DNA of 64,000 nt from Diplonema japonicum. Lineage: Eukaryota; Euglenozoa; Diplonemea; Diplonemida; Diplonemidae. The notes under the pieces were generated by a model. That model worked only from the letters and a program-made list of their open reading frames with translations, searched no databases and had not been told where the DNA came from. The position numbers and the translations under genes were made by a program. Shown piece by piece: positions 40,831 through 51,689 of the stretch (position 1 is the first letter of the stretch; each line of letters begins with the position of its first letter). The stretch is taken from the NCBI GenBank assembly GCA_964019335.1, contig OZ025662.1, positions 620,001 to 684,000 on the forward strand, in the 5' to 3' direction.

Positions 40831-43800
40831 ATGTTGCTGCATCGATGGGCGGTTGCATCTTTATTAATACTTGTGGTTGCGGGTGACAGCTGTTTCTGCC
40901 CTGCGTCCTGCTTGGCCAACGAACATTTTTGCATGAACTCTGAAGGAGGCCAAGTGATTTCAAGTCCGGACCCTTTCACAAACCAGTGCGACAAATGCCT
41001 GCCTGGGTACAAAGGTGCTTCCTGCGAGCAGTGCACCTCCGACACCCAATGCCCAAACAAGGGCGAGGTTTGCTCCACAAGCGGGTCACTCCACAGCAGC
41101 CAAGTAGCATACCAGCAATGTAACCTGTACGACAGTGATATTATCGCTCTGCTCACTCCAAAGAACCACGACGTGGGTGGCATGGTGCAGATCACGTGGA
41201 GCAAGCACACAAACTGGACGAACGACAAGGCAGACGGAAGCATGCACTTCAAGTTTTTCCAGATAATCCAGGAATCGGACTACTACCACAATTATTTCAA
41301 ATGCAGTGCTGTGAACTGCAAGATGACCACTGCCATACGGAACAACGGTGAGGGGCCTCTCCACGATAAGATACGAAGGGAGCTCAGCACCGACGGGGGG
41401 TCCGGGTCCTCTCACCAGGAGCCCGACGCGCAAGCATCAAGGGAGCTGTCAACACGCTCCCTCGCCATCGGCGTCATGATCGCCTGCGAAGCTGTTGGCC
41501 TCCTCGTCCTTGGCTTCATCGGCAACATAGTTTTCAAACGCAACGGTGTCATGCTCGGCACTTTTTTGCTCAGTACCACCCTCTTAGCGCTTATCCTGTC
41601 GAACACGCTTGACATGTACTCGCAGGAGCGTGCCATCAGAGGCACCTCCGTGGAGAACAACGGCACTTACATCGAGGTGACTTATCGATGCGAAAACCCC
41701 GAGTGCTCCTGCTCCCCGCCCGACAACAGCTATAACGGCAGGCTGGGTCCTGAGTGCCCCAATTCCCCGTTCTCTGCCGACATAAAGGGATTGAAGGACT
41801 CTGTCTACTTCATCTGTGAGAACGGCACCAACGGGAAGTACGGCGGCCCCGACGGGTTTGGCTTGCAGAATCCGTGCATCTTCAAAGGCGAGGACCTCTT
41901 GGGTGGGGAGCCCATTCTGTTAGGGTGCCAGACTACGCAGTGCACCAACAACTTCGAGGAGATGGCTGTCCTTGGCGCCACAAGCTCCGGCAATGCAGAA
42001 CAGATCACCATCGCCATCGCTGTAATATGCAGCGTGCTAGCCTTCGTGGGCTTCCATTTCGTGTACAGCATGTGGGTTGCTCGGAGAGACATGGCTGACT
42101 GGCGTTCCAGGTTTCTGACGGCAGGTGAGCCAGAGTTCCAAGCAGCGTCGCCTTCCTACTCGCTGCAAGAGACAGGCGAGGCGAGCGCTGTTGTGGCGAA
42201 TGGGATCCGCTTGTCGGCTAGGCTGCTGTCGTACAGCATTGGGTCAGGTCGCAGCGCGAAGAAGATATTAAATAAGATCACTCTAGAAGTACCCCCTGGG
42301 GAGGCGATGGCCCTGATGGGGCCCTCGGGGGCAGGGAAGACCACGCTGCTCGACTTACTTGCCGGAAGGGACAAGTCGGGCATCATCACGGGGAGCATCC
42401 TCGTCAATGGCGAGACAGTGGTGGGCGGAAGGCTGCGGCAGAAGGAGCTCTACAAGGACATCATCGGGTACGTGTCGCAGGAAGACACGCTGATTCCCTC
42501 ACTGACAGTGATGGAGTGCATCATGTACTCGGCGAGGTTGCGACTGCCCGCAGGGATGCCGGACAAGGTGAAAAAGGCAAAGGCCGAGGACGTGATTGCA
42601 TCGTTGGGCCTCACACACTGCAAGGACAGCAAAATCGGAGGCCTGCGGTCACGAGGGATCTCCGGCGGCGAGAGGCGCAGGGTATCCATCGGGATGGAAC
42701 TGGTGGCCAACCCAAGAGTCTTGTTCTTGGACGAGCCGACGTCGGGCCTCGACTCTTACAACGCGCTGGTGGTGATGAAGACGATCTCGAACCTGAAGAC
42801 GGCAGGGTGCACCACGCAGTACGCGTCGTTCTTCAATTATCAACCGGCAATCGTGTTCTCGATCCATCAGCCGAGCAAGGAGATCTTTGACACATTTGAC
42901 AACCTGTTGTTGCTGTCGGAGGGCAACCTGTTGTACTGCGGGCCTGCGAGCAGCGTGCTGGACACATGTGGGAGGTTAGGGTACAAGCCGCCAGAGGGGA
43001 CAACAAACCCTTCGGACTACCTGTTGAAGGTGGCATCTACGCTGTCTTCGCATGAACGGTCGATGTTGGCCTCTGCTGCCATCGCAAGGCTGGGGACGTT
43101 GCGGGGGCTGGACAACGATACGCTGCACATGATGGACATGAACGCCTCAGACACGAGCAGCATTGGGTCCTGCCACTCGCTGGTCATGAATGACTCGCTG
43201 AACTCAGTCCCGCAGCTCACGTGCGATGTGCCCGACGGTGTCCCGTCGCCCCTCGTGCAGGCCAAGGTTAACCGGAAGTACTACCCTAACTTCTACCAAG
43301 AGCTCCAGATCGTACTCGGTCGTGGGTACCGCTCGCTCATTGGGTCGTACCACCTTGTTATGGGGCATATTGTTGTGACCATCCTCCTCTGCTTGATCTT
43401 GATGGGGTTTTACAGTAGAGAACCGTTGTCCCTTCCAGGTGTTCTGAACAGGGCGGGGTCGCTTTCCTTCACAATGCTGCTGCTCGGCTTCTCGTCTCTG
43501 TCCGCGTTGGAGCTCTTCGTCGTCGAGAGGGACGTGTACGTGAGGGAGAAGACGAACAAGTACTACGGCAGCCTGTCGTACTTCCTGTCGAAGATCCTCT
43601 TCGACGTCATCCCGTTACGTATCATCCCGCCTCTTATCCTGGGGTCCCTCACGTACAACCAGATGGGCATGCGCACGGTATGTAAAGGGCATGGACATGG
43701 GCATGGGCAATCACACATACACAACATAGGACGACCCGTCTCATTTCCTTCTCTTCCTTGTGGTGCTGGTGTTGTTTAATGTTATTACCGCGGGTATCTC

Positions 43801-44285
43801 GTTCTTCGCTGGTGTGTAGTGGAGGAGAAGAAGAAATTAACGAAATAAACACAGCGCTCGTAACACCTTCGTTTGGTTCCGGTGTACTGTTTGCAGCCCT
43901 GAACCTGTTGCTCTTCTTCGCCTTTAACCCCTTGATCGTCCAAGGTAGCACTTTGCCCTCTTACGTTTCATGGTACAAATTCGCCAGTCCTTTCTTTTTG
44001 GCGTTGGAAGTGCTGCTTGTTAATGAGTTGAAGGGGCAGCACTGCACTTTTGCGCCCACATCTGCTTCTGGTATGGTGAGAAGAATATAGTAAAAATATA
44101 TTAATTCCGCTGCAGGGGAACCTAGCGACCACCCGATCCCGCTTGCTTGTGAGCAGTATTTACTGAATCTCAGCCTCGACTTGGACAGAGTGAATTTGGA
44201 TTTGGCCTTGCTGATCTTCTATTCATTCTTCTACTATTTCATCTCCTGGGTGGCCTTGGTGCTCGTTGTACGAGAGAAACGATAA
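40831..44285 (+). CDS. ABCG-family half transporter with Cys-rich N-terminal ectodomain, four exons
   Basis: Exons 40831-43677, 43730-43811, 43855-44070 and 44116-44285 (introns 52, 43 and 45 nt; donors GTATGT, GTGTGT and GTATGG) give 1,104 residues. An N-terminal signal peptide (ASLLILVVAG) precedes a Cys-rich, glycosylatable ectodomain (GYKGASCEQC) and two membrane helices. The ATPase follows: Walker A GPSGAGKT (about 497), signature ISGGERRRVSIG (about 610), Walker B VLFLDEPTSGLD (about 630), and H-loop SIHQP (about 677). The ABCG-type membrane domain then ends LIFYSFFYYFISWVALVLVVREKR. Domain order NBD-TMD is that of ABCG lipid/sterol exporters. Between Walker B and the H-loop there is an extra segment of about 10 residues (CTTQYASFFNYQP). 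The substrate is unknown. Confidence 0.93.
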
Positions 44286-44902
44286 AGTAAAAAAGAAGAA
44301 AAAAAAAAAAAAAAAAGAAGAAGAAGAAGAGTCGGTATACAAATCCTGAGATAAGTGCTGATGTCACCACATTTTTTTTGTTTTTGTTTTGTTTTTCAGA
44401 AACTGAGCAGTACTTGTTAAATACAAAAGAAAAAAAAAACGGGGAGGGGGAGAAATGAGAATAAGAAAAAAGTATTTTTTAAATGAGAATATAAGGGGAG
44501 TTGACGAAAATGATCCCCTCCTCCTCTTTGGTCATGGATCAGTAAACAAAGAAAAATGGTAGAATACACCAGTTGCGCAACCTATCTTGGAAAATTATGT
44601 TCTTCTTTTTGTGAAAAGAGAACGGTGGGCTGGGAAGAAAAGAAAAAGCAGGGAAAGCGGTTCCTTTTTTTCTTGGGACCGGGAGATAAAAAGAACGAAA
44701 TGAAAAAATCTTTTCTTAATTAAACTAAAATAAACGGGGGAAAGATGCAGAGGGGGGGACTTTTTTTTCCCGTTCATTACACATAGTTTCCATGATTTAT
44801 TCTTCGAAAAATTACGGTTTTATCGAGGGAGGAAAATCCCCCTCCCCCAGGAGAAAGGCGTAAGCAACTCCCTACAGCGCTTTTGTCCCCCCTCTTTTTT
44901 CT
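44286..44902. other. Intergenic, homopolymer-rich
   Basis: A runs, purine-rich tracts and short T runs. No gene is seen. A C/T tract (CCCCCCTCTTTTTTC) directly abuts the SL fragment at 44903. Confidence 0.55.
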
Positions 44903-44940
44903 TTTCTGTACTTTATTGGTGTCCGACCGTGCCAATAAAG
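44903..44940 (+). ncRNA. 3' part of the SL exon with donor hairpin, at the head of retroelement 2
   Basis: TTTCTGTACTTTATTG (to 44918) is the last 16 bases of the SL exon, followed by donor GTGTCC. CTTTATTGG (44911-44919) pairs perfectly with CCAATAAAG (44932-44940) across a 12-nt loop, as at 5766-5794. The first ~22 SL bases are missing, as expected for 5' truncation during reverse transcription. After the hairpin, the AGGTA...CGGTTTGAAAAGAA block is shared with element 1. Confidence 0.7.
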
Positions 44941-45159
44941 TCAATAGGTAATACGGTTTGAAAAGAAGAAAAATAGAAGAAGAGTAAAAGACGAGAAGAC
45001 AGAGGGAAGAATCAATAGAAAGCGAAGAACTAGGAAGACAAATCAAAAGAAGGAAGCGAAGGACGAAAAAGACTGGAGGATAAAATCAAAGCGAAGCGAA
45101 AGGACGAGAAGACAATAACAGAGAAGGTAAAAACGACAGAAGGGATAGGTCGAAGCAGG

Positions 45160-47355
45160 ATGGGGTTCCAAGACCTCTCACGAGCGCTGAAGGGGTTTGG
45201 CATGACGGTGGAGGCGGGGAAGGACTACACCTTGTACGGAGTGCTAGCAAAGAAGTTAGCGATGAAGAAGGCAGAGGTGCAGGGCATGGTCCTGCAGGAA
45301 CTGAGGCGGAACGAGGCGGAGTCACCCCACTCGTGGAAGGAGGAGACTTCGACGGCTTCTGTGTAGCACACAGCCGAGAAGGATCCGCCGCAGACAGCCT
45401 GTGCATCCAGGCCGCCGCAAGAGCACTGAAAGCCAACATTCATGTTGCAGTGCTTGCAGAGGGGTCCCTAGTAGTGCAGGTCGCTCAAGGCGGGAAAAAG
45501 AGGGTGCACATAGGGCACGACGGACAGGGAAGGTTCTGCTTTGTCGCTGAGCCCTTCGAAAAAGGGGTGCTGAAGACCGTTCAACGGAAGTTTGAGCTGG
45601 TGAAGGTGAGGATGCCAACGACTGACGGAGAACGCAAATCCTGGCGCACCCAGCAACAACAAGAAGAGAACGGCCCCAGTGAAGGAGGACGCCAAGAAAG
45701 TGTGGAAGCTAGAAAAGGACCAGTTTCAAGTCCCCTTCATCGAGATGGAGGACATGGCGAAGGGAATGGACGGCGTGGTGCTACTGTCTGAGGAGAGTTT
45801 GTTGAAGGTGCAGGCAATGAAATGGTCAGGGATCAAGGGGGTGCTCACGAAGCAAGGGGGGGACGGAAGGCTGGAAGTCGACATCGTCGTCAAGACGGCA
45901 ACCGAGTACAGCAACAAGACGATGTTCCTGACGGCGCTGAGCGGGAGAGTCGAGCTGGTTGCACCTACAGGCACGGTGGACATAGACCTGGGGAAGATGT
46001 TCGTCAGAGTCGCGAAAGAGCACGCCTCGCCAGAACTCTGGGAACGAATGGTGAACGGACCGCACGGCCAGCTGAGGAAGATGGGCTGCCGGGGCGTCCT
46101 GAGGGTAGACAAGCACCTGAACGGGGTACAACGAGTCGACGCGCTGGTAACGCTCCCGAAGGAAAGGCTGGCGGGGATGCTGAAGGACTCAGGGAAGGAC
46201 GGGGTCTTCCTCAAACTGAAAGACGGGAAGCTCGGGCCGGTTGCGTGGCTTCCAAAGGACACAACGCTGGACGTAGCGTTGGCGCAGGCAGAGGCGGAGG
46301 GTCTGGCGATGCGGGACGGTGACGGCCGCATCGGGATACGGACGACGGAGGAACGGAAGATCGCCATCCTCAACAAGGCGATGGGAGAGGGTGCGAGGCT
46401 GGAGGGCCAACACGGGGAGCCGACGTGGAAGCTCACCGGGCTCTACTCGGATTGCAGCGAACAGCACGTGGAGAGGATCACCGCAAAGATGGGATGGAAG
46501 GGAGTACCAGTCAGAGGCGGATGGAGCAACGGGACACGGTGCTGGTACATCAGAGGAACGAAACCTCCGACCGACAAGGTGAGGATCACGACCCCGACAG
46601 GGAAGATCCTAAACTGCAGAATCACGTCGGATACGTCGCCCAGACCGATGGCCACCTTAAAGTCACACCCAGGGCAGACATGGAGCAGAAAACAGTCCTC
46701 GCCAGCTGGGGCCAAGTCCTATCTGAACGCGGCAGCAGGGGTTGCTAAGACTACTCCCACCCCTAGCTCCAAGACTCAGGCAACGAAGGATTCGCCAGAC
46801 ACAAAGGGGAAGGTGCAAAAGAACACGTCGATGGAAGACCGTCTAGGTGCGATCGAAAAAGCGATTCAGAAACTCTCCGGCAGACCACTCAAGAAACCAA
46901 AGGAGTCGTCGGAGGTCCTGAAACTGAGAAAGGAAAATGACGAGCTACGCCAGGAGGTACGCCAACTACAGCAGGCGATGACGGAGCTAACAGCCCAACT
47001 GAAGGTATTCGTGAAGCAGGGGCAGAGGTCGGAAGAAGCATGCTCCCCGCAGTATGGCACGGAGATGGAAGGAACAGAAGATGCTGAGTCTAGTTTGGGA
47101 CCACCGCCTACGGGGACGGATACGGACATTGAAACTGAAGGGGGAGACGGGGACGAGGAACTGTTGGAGGAAGGAGACCTTACCATTTGCGTGACAGGAA
47201 AGACGCACGTCTTCAACGGCACGTACTCGACCTGGAGGGGAGCAGTGTGCAAGATATGCGATGAAGGGGTGCACAAGAAGAACCAGGCCCAACAATGCAT
47301 AATAAACGAGTGCAGGACCACCGTGTGCCGTAGTTGTATGGAAGGCGGGTGGTGA
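45160..47355 (+). pseudogene. Retroelement ORF1: OTU-like domain, helical region, terminal Cys cluster; two frame changes
   Basis: Three frames follow one another: 45160-45366, a second within 45333-45791, and a third to TGA at 47353-47355. The first two together have the layout of an OTU cysteine-protease fold: YTLYGVLAKKLAMKK and VLQELRRNEAESPHSW, then SLCIQAAARALKANIHVAVL and KKRVHIGHDGQGRF. The places of the catalytic Cys (DGNC-like) and final His (HY-like) hold Thr and Phe/Cys, so it looks inactive. The third frame is basic with repeated G-x-L/V motifs (possible RNA binding), a coiled coil near 46.9 kb (ELRQEVRQLQQAMTELTAQL), an acidic linker, and CKIC ... C ... C-x4-C-x2-C. Either a decayed ORF or frameshifted expression. 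Confidence 0.6.
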
Positions 47356-47517
47356 CTGACATATGATAAACGACCCCCAACCCCGCCGAACGGCCAACAC
47401 CCTAACCTAAACAATTTCATCAATCACAATTATAATCATCACCACACGATCACCCGGCCCCGGTCGAAGCACGACCCGAGGTTGCTCTCCGACAGAGAAT
47501 CGAAGCAACTGGTCGAG

Positions 47518-47544
47518 GATGGGGTGGAGCCAAACCCGGGACCC
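47518..47544 (+). other. 2A-like ribosome-skipping motif
   Basis: In the frame that continues after the ORF1 stop, residues read DGVEPNPGP. The NPGP core with a Glu three residues before the Asn is the hallmark of 2A peptides, also known at the N-terminus of trypanosome L1Tc/ingi proteins. The usual Asp-Val/Ile-Glu is here Gly-Val-Glu, which may lower activity. The frame stays open for 16 more residues and then stops, while the endonuclease continues in the next frame. Confidence 0.55.
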
Positions 47545-48655
47545 GGACCGGCGAACGACGAGTTGGAGAGACGCGGAACGCGTGCTCAGAGATGACGAAT
47601 GGGGCAGGCAGTACACCAGCTTCTGGGGGAAACCGCAGCCAGGCAGGAAGGCAAACGAGATCTCGTCGCTAACAATCGCCAAACGGGGAGGGCTGGGAAC
47701 CCTGGTGAAGAGACCCCGAACGGCGATAAAATGCGAGACTCCAGGACCCCACAAGGACAGATGGACTCATGTGAAGATTTCCCTGGATGCAGGAAAAAGG
47801 TGGCTTCATGTGATCAACGTGTACTGCCACTCAGGGCAGGACCCGGTAATGAAGAACGCCAGGGAGGAACTACTACACCACATCCTGCAACGCGTGAGGT
47901 TCGATCTGGGAGAGGTACCAGTTGCGGTGGTCGGAGACTTCAACACTGACGAGGAACGATCACCGACGCTGAGAAGGGCACTCCAGAGAGACTGGGTGGA
48001 TGCAGCTGAGTTCTGTGCCAAGAAGAGAGGACAGGAGCCGGAGAACACCTTCGTCAGGTCCAATTGCGGCACGAGGATCGACCGGATCCTGTTGAACAAC
48101 ATCGCGGCTCAAGGATTGATACACTGCGGGATAACGGAGGAGGTGCTCGGATCAGACCATCGCTGCCTGTCACTAAAGCTTAACATCCCAGCATATCGAC
48201 AACTCGTCATGAGGTACAACATACCACAAGAGATCCCGAAGACGAAGAAGGCACCGCCGGGGACCGCAGTGAACCTCATGGACAACTCCAACTTCCGGAA
48301 ACTGATAGAAGAAGGCAAGACGACAGACGCTTTCTTGGTAATCTCAGGCATAGCGGAGAAATACCTGCTGCACAACTACGGTGGACCTCAGCGAGGGATG
48401 TTTGTAGGGAGAGGGAACATCCGCAAACCGGTGCTGACAGAACTAAGTGCGAGGTCGTCGACCCAGGCTGGAGGGGCAATCCCGACGAGACAGATGCAAC
48501 TGGAGAAACTCAAAAAGAAGATCGGGATCGCCAAAGAAAGGATGCATGCTCAGCTGGAGGAGGGATACCATGGCCCACTGCCGACGGAAACGAGGAACAT
48601 CCTTAAGAACATCTCGCAACTGGGGGCGGCGCTCAAGGTGGAATACTGCAGATAG
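47519..48655 (+). pseudogene. Retroelement APE-type endonuclease region, N-terminus incomplete
   Basis: Open for 378 codons. APE motifs visible: GLGTLVKRPR, WLHVINVYCHSG, VAVVGDFNTDEE (about 47925-47955, the GDFN motif) and EVLGSDHRCLSLKLN (the SDH motif). These are the catalytic Asn/Asp and Asp/His of exonuclease III-like nickases used for target-primed reverse transcription. The first two motifs of the fold (Asn in N-V-R-G, Glu in Q-E-T-K) are not visible; the ATG at 47519 overlaps the 2A motif in another frame. The last ~120 residues are a helical linker to RT, also found in element 3. A frame change near 48640-48655 separates it from RT. Confidence 0.7.
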
Positions 48656-51183
48656 ATGCGACAGAGGGTTTCGATGCAATCTGGGAGAACCTAGACATAG
48701 CGGGGGACTTCGTCGAGGGGGAGAGATCCGAACTCATCGCCCACCGGAAAGAGTGCCAGAAAAAAGCTTACGAGCGGTCCATACGCGCAGACTTTGGGGA
48801 CGAGCGAAAGCACATCACAGCGTGGGTGAAGGACAGCCCGGAACAGAAAACGGAAGCAGTGAGCACGGAGGAGGGAGTGACGGCAAACCTGCGGGAAATG
48901 GACGCGGTGATGCGAAAGGCGTGGTCAGCGATTTTCTGTGCACGGGAACCAAAGGATGAGCCACAATTCGAAACGTTCAGAAAGAAATACGCAAACTTCA
49001 TCGGGGAAAAACCAATGCCGCAGAGCGCGATAGACGCTGACCTCCTGAAAGAGGTAATCAGGAAAAAGCCTGACAAAGGAGCGTGCGGAGTGGATGGATG
49101 GCGCATCAGCGAGCTGAAGCGACTGCCGAAGCCCATCCTCAGCGGATTCGCGGATCTCTTCAACCTCGTTGAGAGAACAGGACAATGGCCGGAGCAGATC
49201 ACAACAGCCCTGGTAACGCTCACACCGAAAGGGGAGGGGTCGGCACCCCTAAACCACCGGCCAATCACGGTGACCAGCACCATCTACCGGCTGTGGGCAA
49301 GCGCGAGACTGAAGCAGGTGCTAGGCTGGCAAGAGCGGTGGATCACGCCAAATCAGCACGGATTCAGGCCTAAGCACAGCACGACTTCAGCTCTGATGGA
49401 ACTCTGTACAAAGTTGGAACTAGCACTAGTCGAGGGAGAACCACTCCAAGGAATAGCCCTTGACTTCAGCAAGTGCTTCGACATGGTACCGCAGAGACTA
49501 TCACTGGACCTGATGAGTGCAATGGGCCTGGCAGAACCAATAAGGAGAGCACTCCAAGGGATGTACAACCAGATTTCAAGGAGGTTTAAGTTCCCGATTG
49601 GAGTGGGCGACCCGTTCGAGGCAACCAACGGCATCCTCCAGGGCTGCCCATTGTCGGTGATCATCATCAACGCGCTGCTTTCTGTGATGATCAAGACGAT
49701 GGAGGCAGCGGGGGTGGACGTTGTAGCCTACGCGGACGATGCATACCTCCTGGCGAAGCTCCGCTCGATTCTGCAGGCAGGGATAGATGGCGCACTGGAG
49801 TTCTGCACCCTAACAGACATGAAGCTGAACGACACAAAGACCGTTGCCTTCGGCACGGCGAGAGGGTTCAAATCCGAGGTCTTGGGGAACAGAAAGGAGA
49901 GCCGGAAGGGCGTTGAGGTCACTGTGCCGTACAAAACGGTAAAGAGCCTGAAGGCACTCGGGGTGCAGCTGAGCATGGAAGCAGGAACGACATGGAACGC
50001 CCCATCGACCAAAGCATTCGGGTCCCTGGATAGACTGGGGAACACGAACCTGGCCTTCGAAACCAAAGCGCACTTTGTGAGCTCGTCGATACTGCCCTCC
50101 TGCCTATACGCGAGCCCCTTCTCACCGCCGAATAAGGAAACGATCAAGAAATTGACGACGAGGATCACAGTATGCCTATGGGGCCCCCACCACCGTGGCC
50201 GCTCGCCTATTGCTGTGAATGCAGTCCTGCTGAAGGGACACCAACGACCCTACCTCATTAGTGGCCCGAAAACCGTTCCGCTCGACCCGGCAAGTGAGGA
50301 AGAGGAACCGGACAATGATGACTTGAAAAGAGAGGACGGGAGACCACCCGGAGAGACAATGCTTCCTCAGAATTATAGATGCGACATATGCACAGCAGTA
50401 CACCAGAACACAGTGACGCTGCTACGGCACCAGCTGTACGAATGCCCACTTGCGCTGGAAGAGCTGGCGAGGGACGGGTTGGAACCGCTACGCGACAGGT
50501 CGGGCTGGCCTCTCTGCCTGGAACTGCACGGGATCTTGCCGAGGGGGCACGGATTTGCACACCTGGAGAGGTTGCAGAGGTACCTGGCGATGATAGTAGC
50601 AAAACGTGATGAAGAACTGATCCAAGTGGAGGATTTTGGAGGAGAACTGCCGTGGGAACGGAAAGTGGTAGGAGTAAAGCACTTGACGCCGACGTTGGAA
50701 CAGCTCGGGACGACAAGTGGGATACTGCGGATGTACGCGGAGTCGCTGTTGAAATGGATGTCGGAGCTAAGATGGGTTAAAGAAGACACGACGTCGGAGG
50801 TGACGGCGGTGGAGTTAGCCCTAGACTTCGAAGCGACGACACGAAGATCGCTGGGAATGACGCAGGATGAAAAGGCGCGAAGGATCAAGAAACTGATCCA
50901 AAAGGTGAACGACAGGTGCGCATTACAAGGAAGGAAAAGGCCTTTCCCGGCGAAGAACAAAACGAGAGTGAAGTCCCTCATGGCAATAGGAGGGAAGGCG
51001 GCGATAGGCTTTGCAAGGAGACCGATCTTCGCCTCACGAGAAACCCAGGACAGGCTAAGAGAGCTGAAGACCAACCTGAAGAAGGACCGCATCAACCGTC
51101 TGCGAAAGACACTGGTATCCGCCATCGGAACGAAAGCGAGGCTCCAAAAAGGAAGCATCGAGATAGACCCCCACCCCCCCTAA
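48656..51183 (+). CDS. Retroelement reverse transcriptase with C-terminal CCHC-type finger
   Basis: One long open frame. The longest ATG- or GTG-started part begins at 48826, but similarity extends back to about 48640 in the same frame. RT blocks in order: GACGVDGWRISELK, LVTLTPKGEGSAPLNHRPIT, GFRPKHSTTSALMELC, LDFSKCFDMVPQ (motif A Asp), NGILQGCPLSVIIINALL (motif B), AYADDAYLL (motif C, catalytic YADD, about 49727-49750), and LTDMKLNDTKTVAFG. All catalytic residues are intact. At about 50380-50445 a C-x2-C-x12-H-x4-C finger follows (CDICTAV...RH...C), then helical, basic C-terminal sequence. It copies element RNA at a nicked target. Confidence 0.85.
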
Positions 51184-51689
51184 GGGTGGTCCTCGAGTGG
51201 GATTTGCCCTTAAACATCGCCTTTCTTTTTTGAAAATCGCAAAGAAACATCGAAATTTGTATCGAAATAAATCGCGGAACCTATGATTTCTCTTTTTTTT
51301 TTTCCCCCTCGCCCATTCCTATTTTCCCATTCCCATTCCCATGTCCACTTCTTCAGCTGCGTCTGCTTGCTTCCTTCTATCTGTTTCACCCTTTATTGTA
51401 TTTTCGTTTCCTTCTTTTTTTATTTAGTTATTTACCTCATATCTCAACAGTTGTTCTCACGATAACGGCTACAGGGGTAAAGGGAACACTGAAACCCTTC
51501 TAATCGAAGTACTCAAGGGAGGGAGGGGGGGGGGGGGGGGGGGGGGGGCTGTCGAACACTTAAGAGTTATGGAGCGCTGTGCTTTCTTTATCTCTTCTTT
51601 TTTTTCTTTCTTTCGCCTACCTTATTCTGTGCTATTTCCTTCCCCCCGCCCTTCCCATTTATTTATTTGTGTGGTGCAGCTGAAGGGCG
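51184..51689 (+). other. Retroelement 3' UTR and leader of the next gene; 24-base G run
   Basis: About 90 bp of element 3' UTR, then pyrimidine-rich DNA. A G run at 51525-51548, preceded by GGGAGGGAGGG, can form G-quadruplexes. A pyrimidine tract and GTGCAG at about 51674-51679 form the probable trans-splice acceptor for the ATG at 51690. Confidence 0.6.

Larger units (their letters stand above)
44903..51270 (+). mobile_element. SL-headed APE-type non-LTR retrotransposon (element 2)
   Basis: About 6.4 kb: SL remnant and hairpin, purine-rich leader (44941-45159), ORF1 with an OTU-like region and a C-terminal Cys cluster (45160-47355), a 2A-like motif (47518-47544), an APE endonuclease region (47519-48655), reverse transcriptase and C-terminal zinc finger (about 48640-51183), and a 3' UTR. 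The layout resembles the ingi/L1Tc group (APE, RT, terminal Cys/His finger). No RNase H motif and no restriction-like endonuclease were seen. Four frame changes are needed to read it through. The 3' end is approximate (the last 90 bp have no marker); no clear target-site duplication. Confidence 0.85.

Noticed and set aside
48826-51183. RNase H or restriction-like endonuclease domain after the reverse transcriptase
   Set aside because: Only a CCHC-type finger and basic helical sequence are visible; no D-E-D RNase H pattern and no PD-x-D motif with CCHC spacing.
44903-51270. LTR retrotransposon
   Set aside because: There are no terminal repeats, protease or integrase; APE and RT motifs place it with non-LTR elements.
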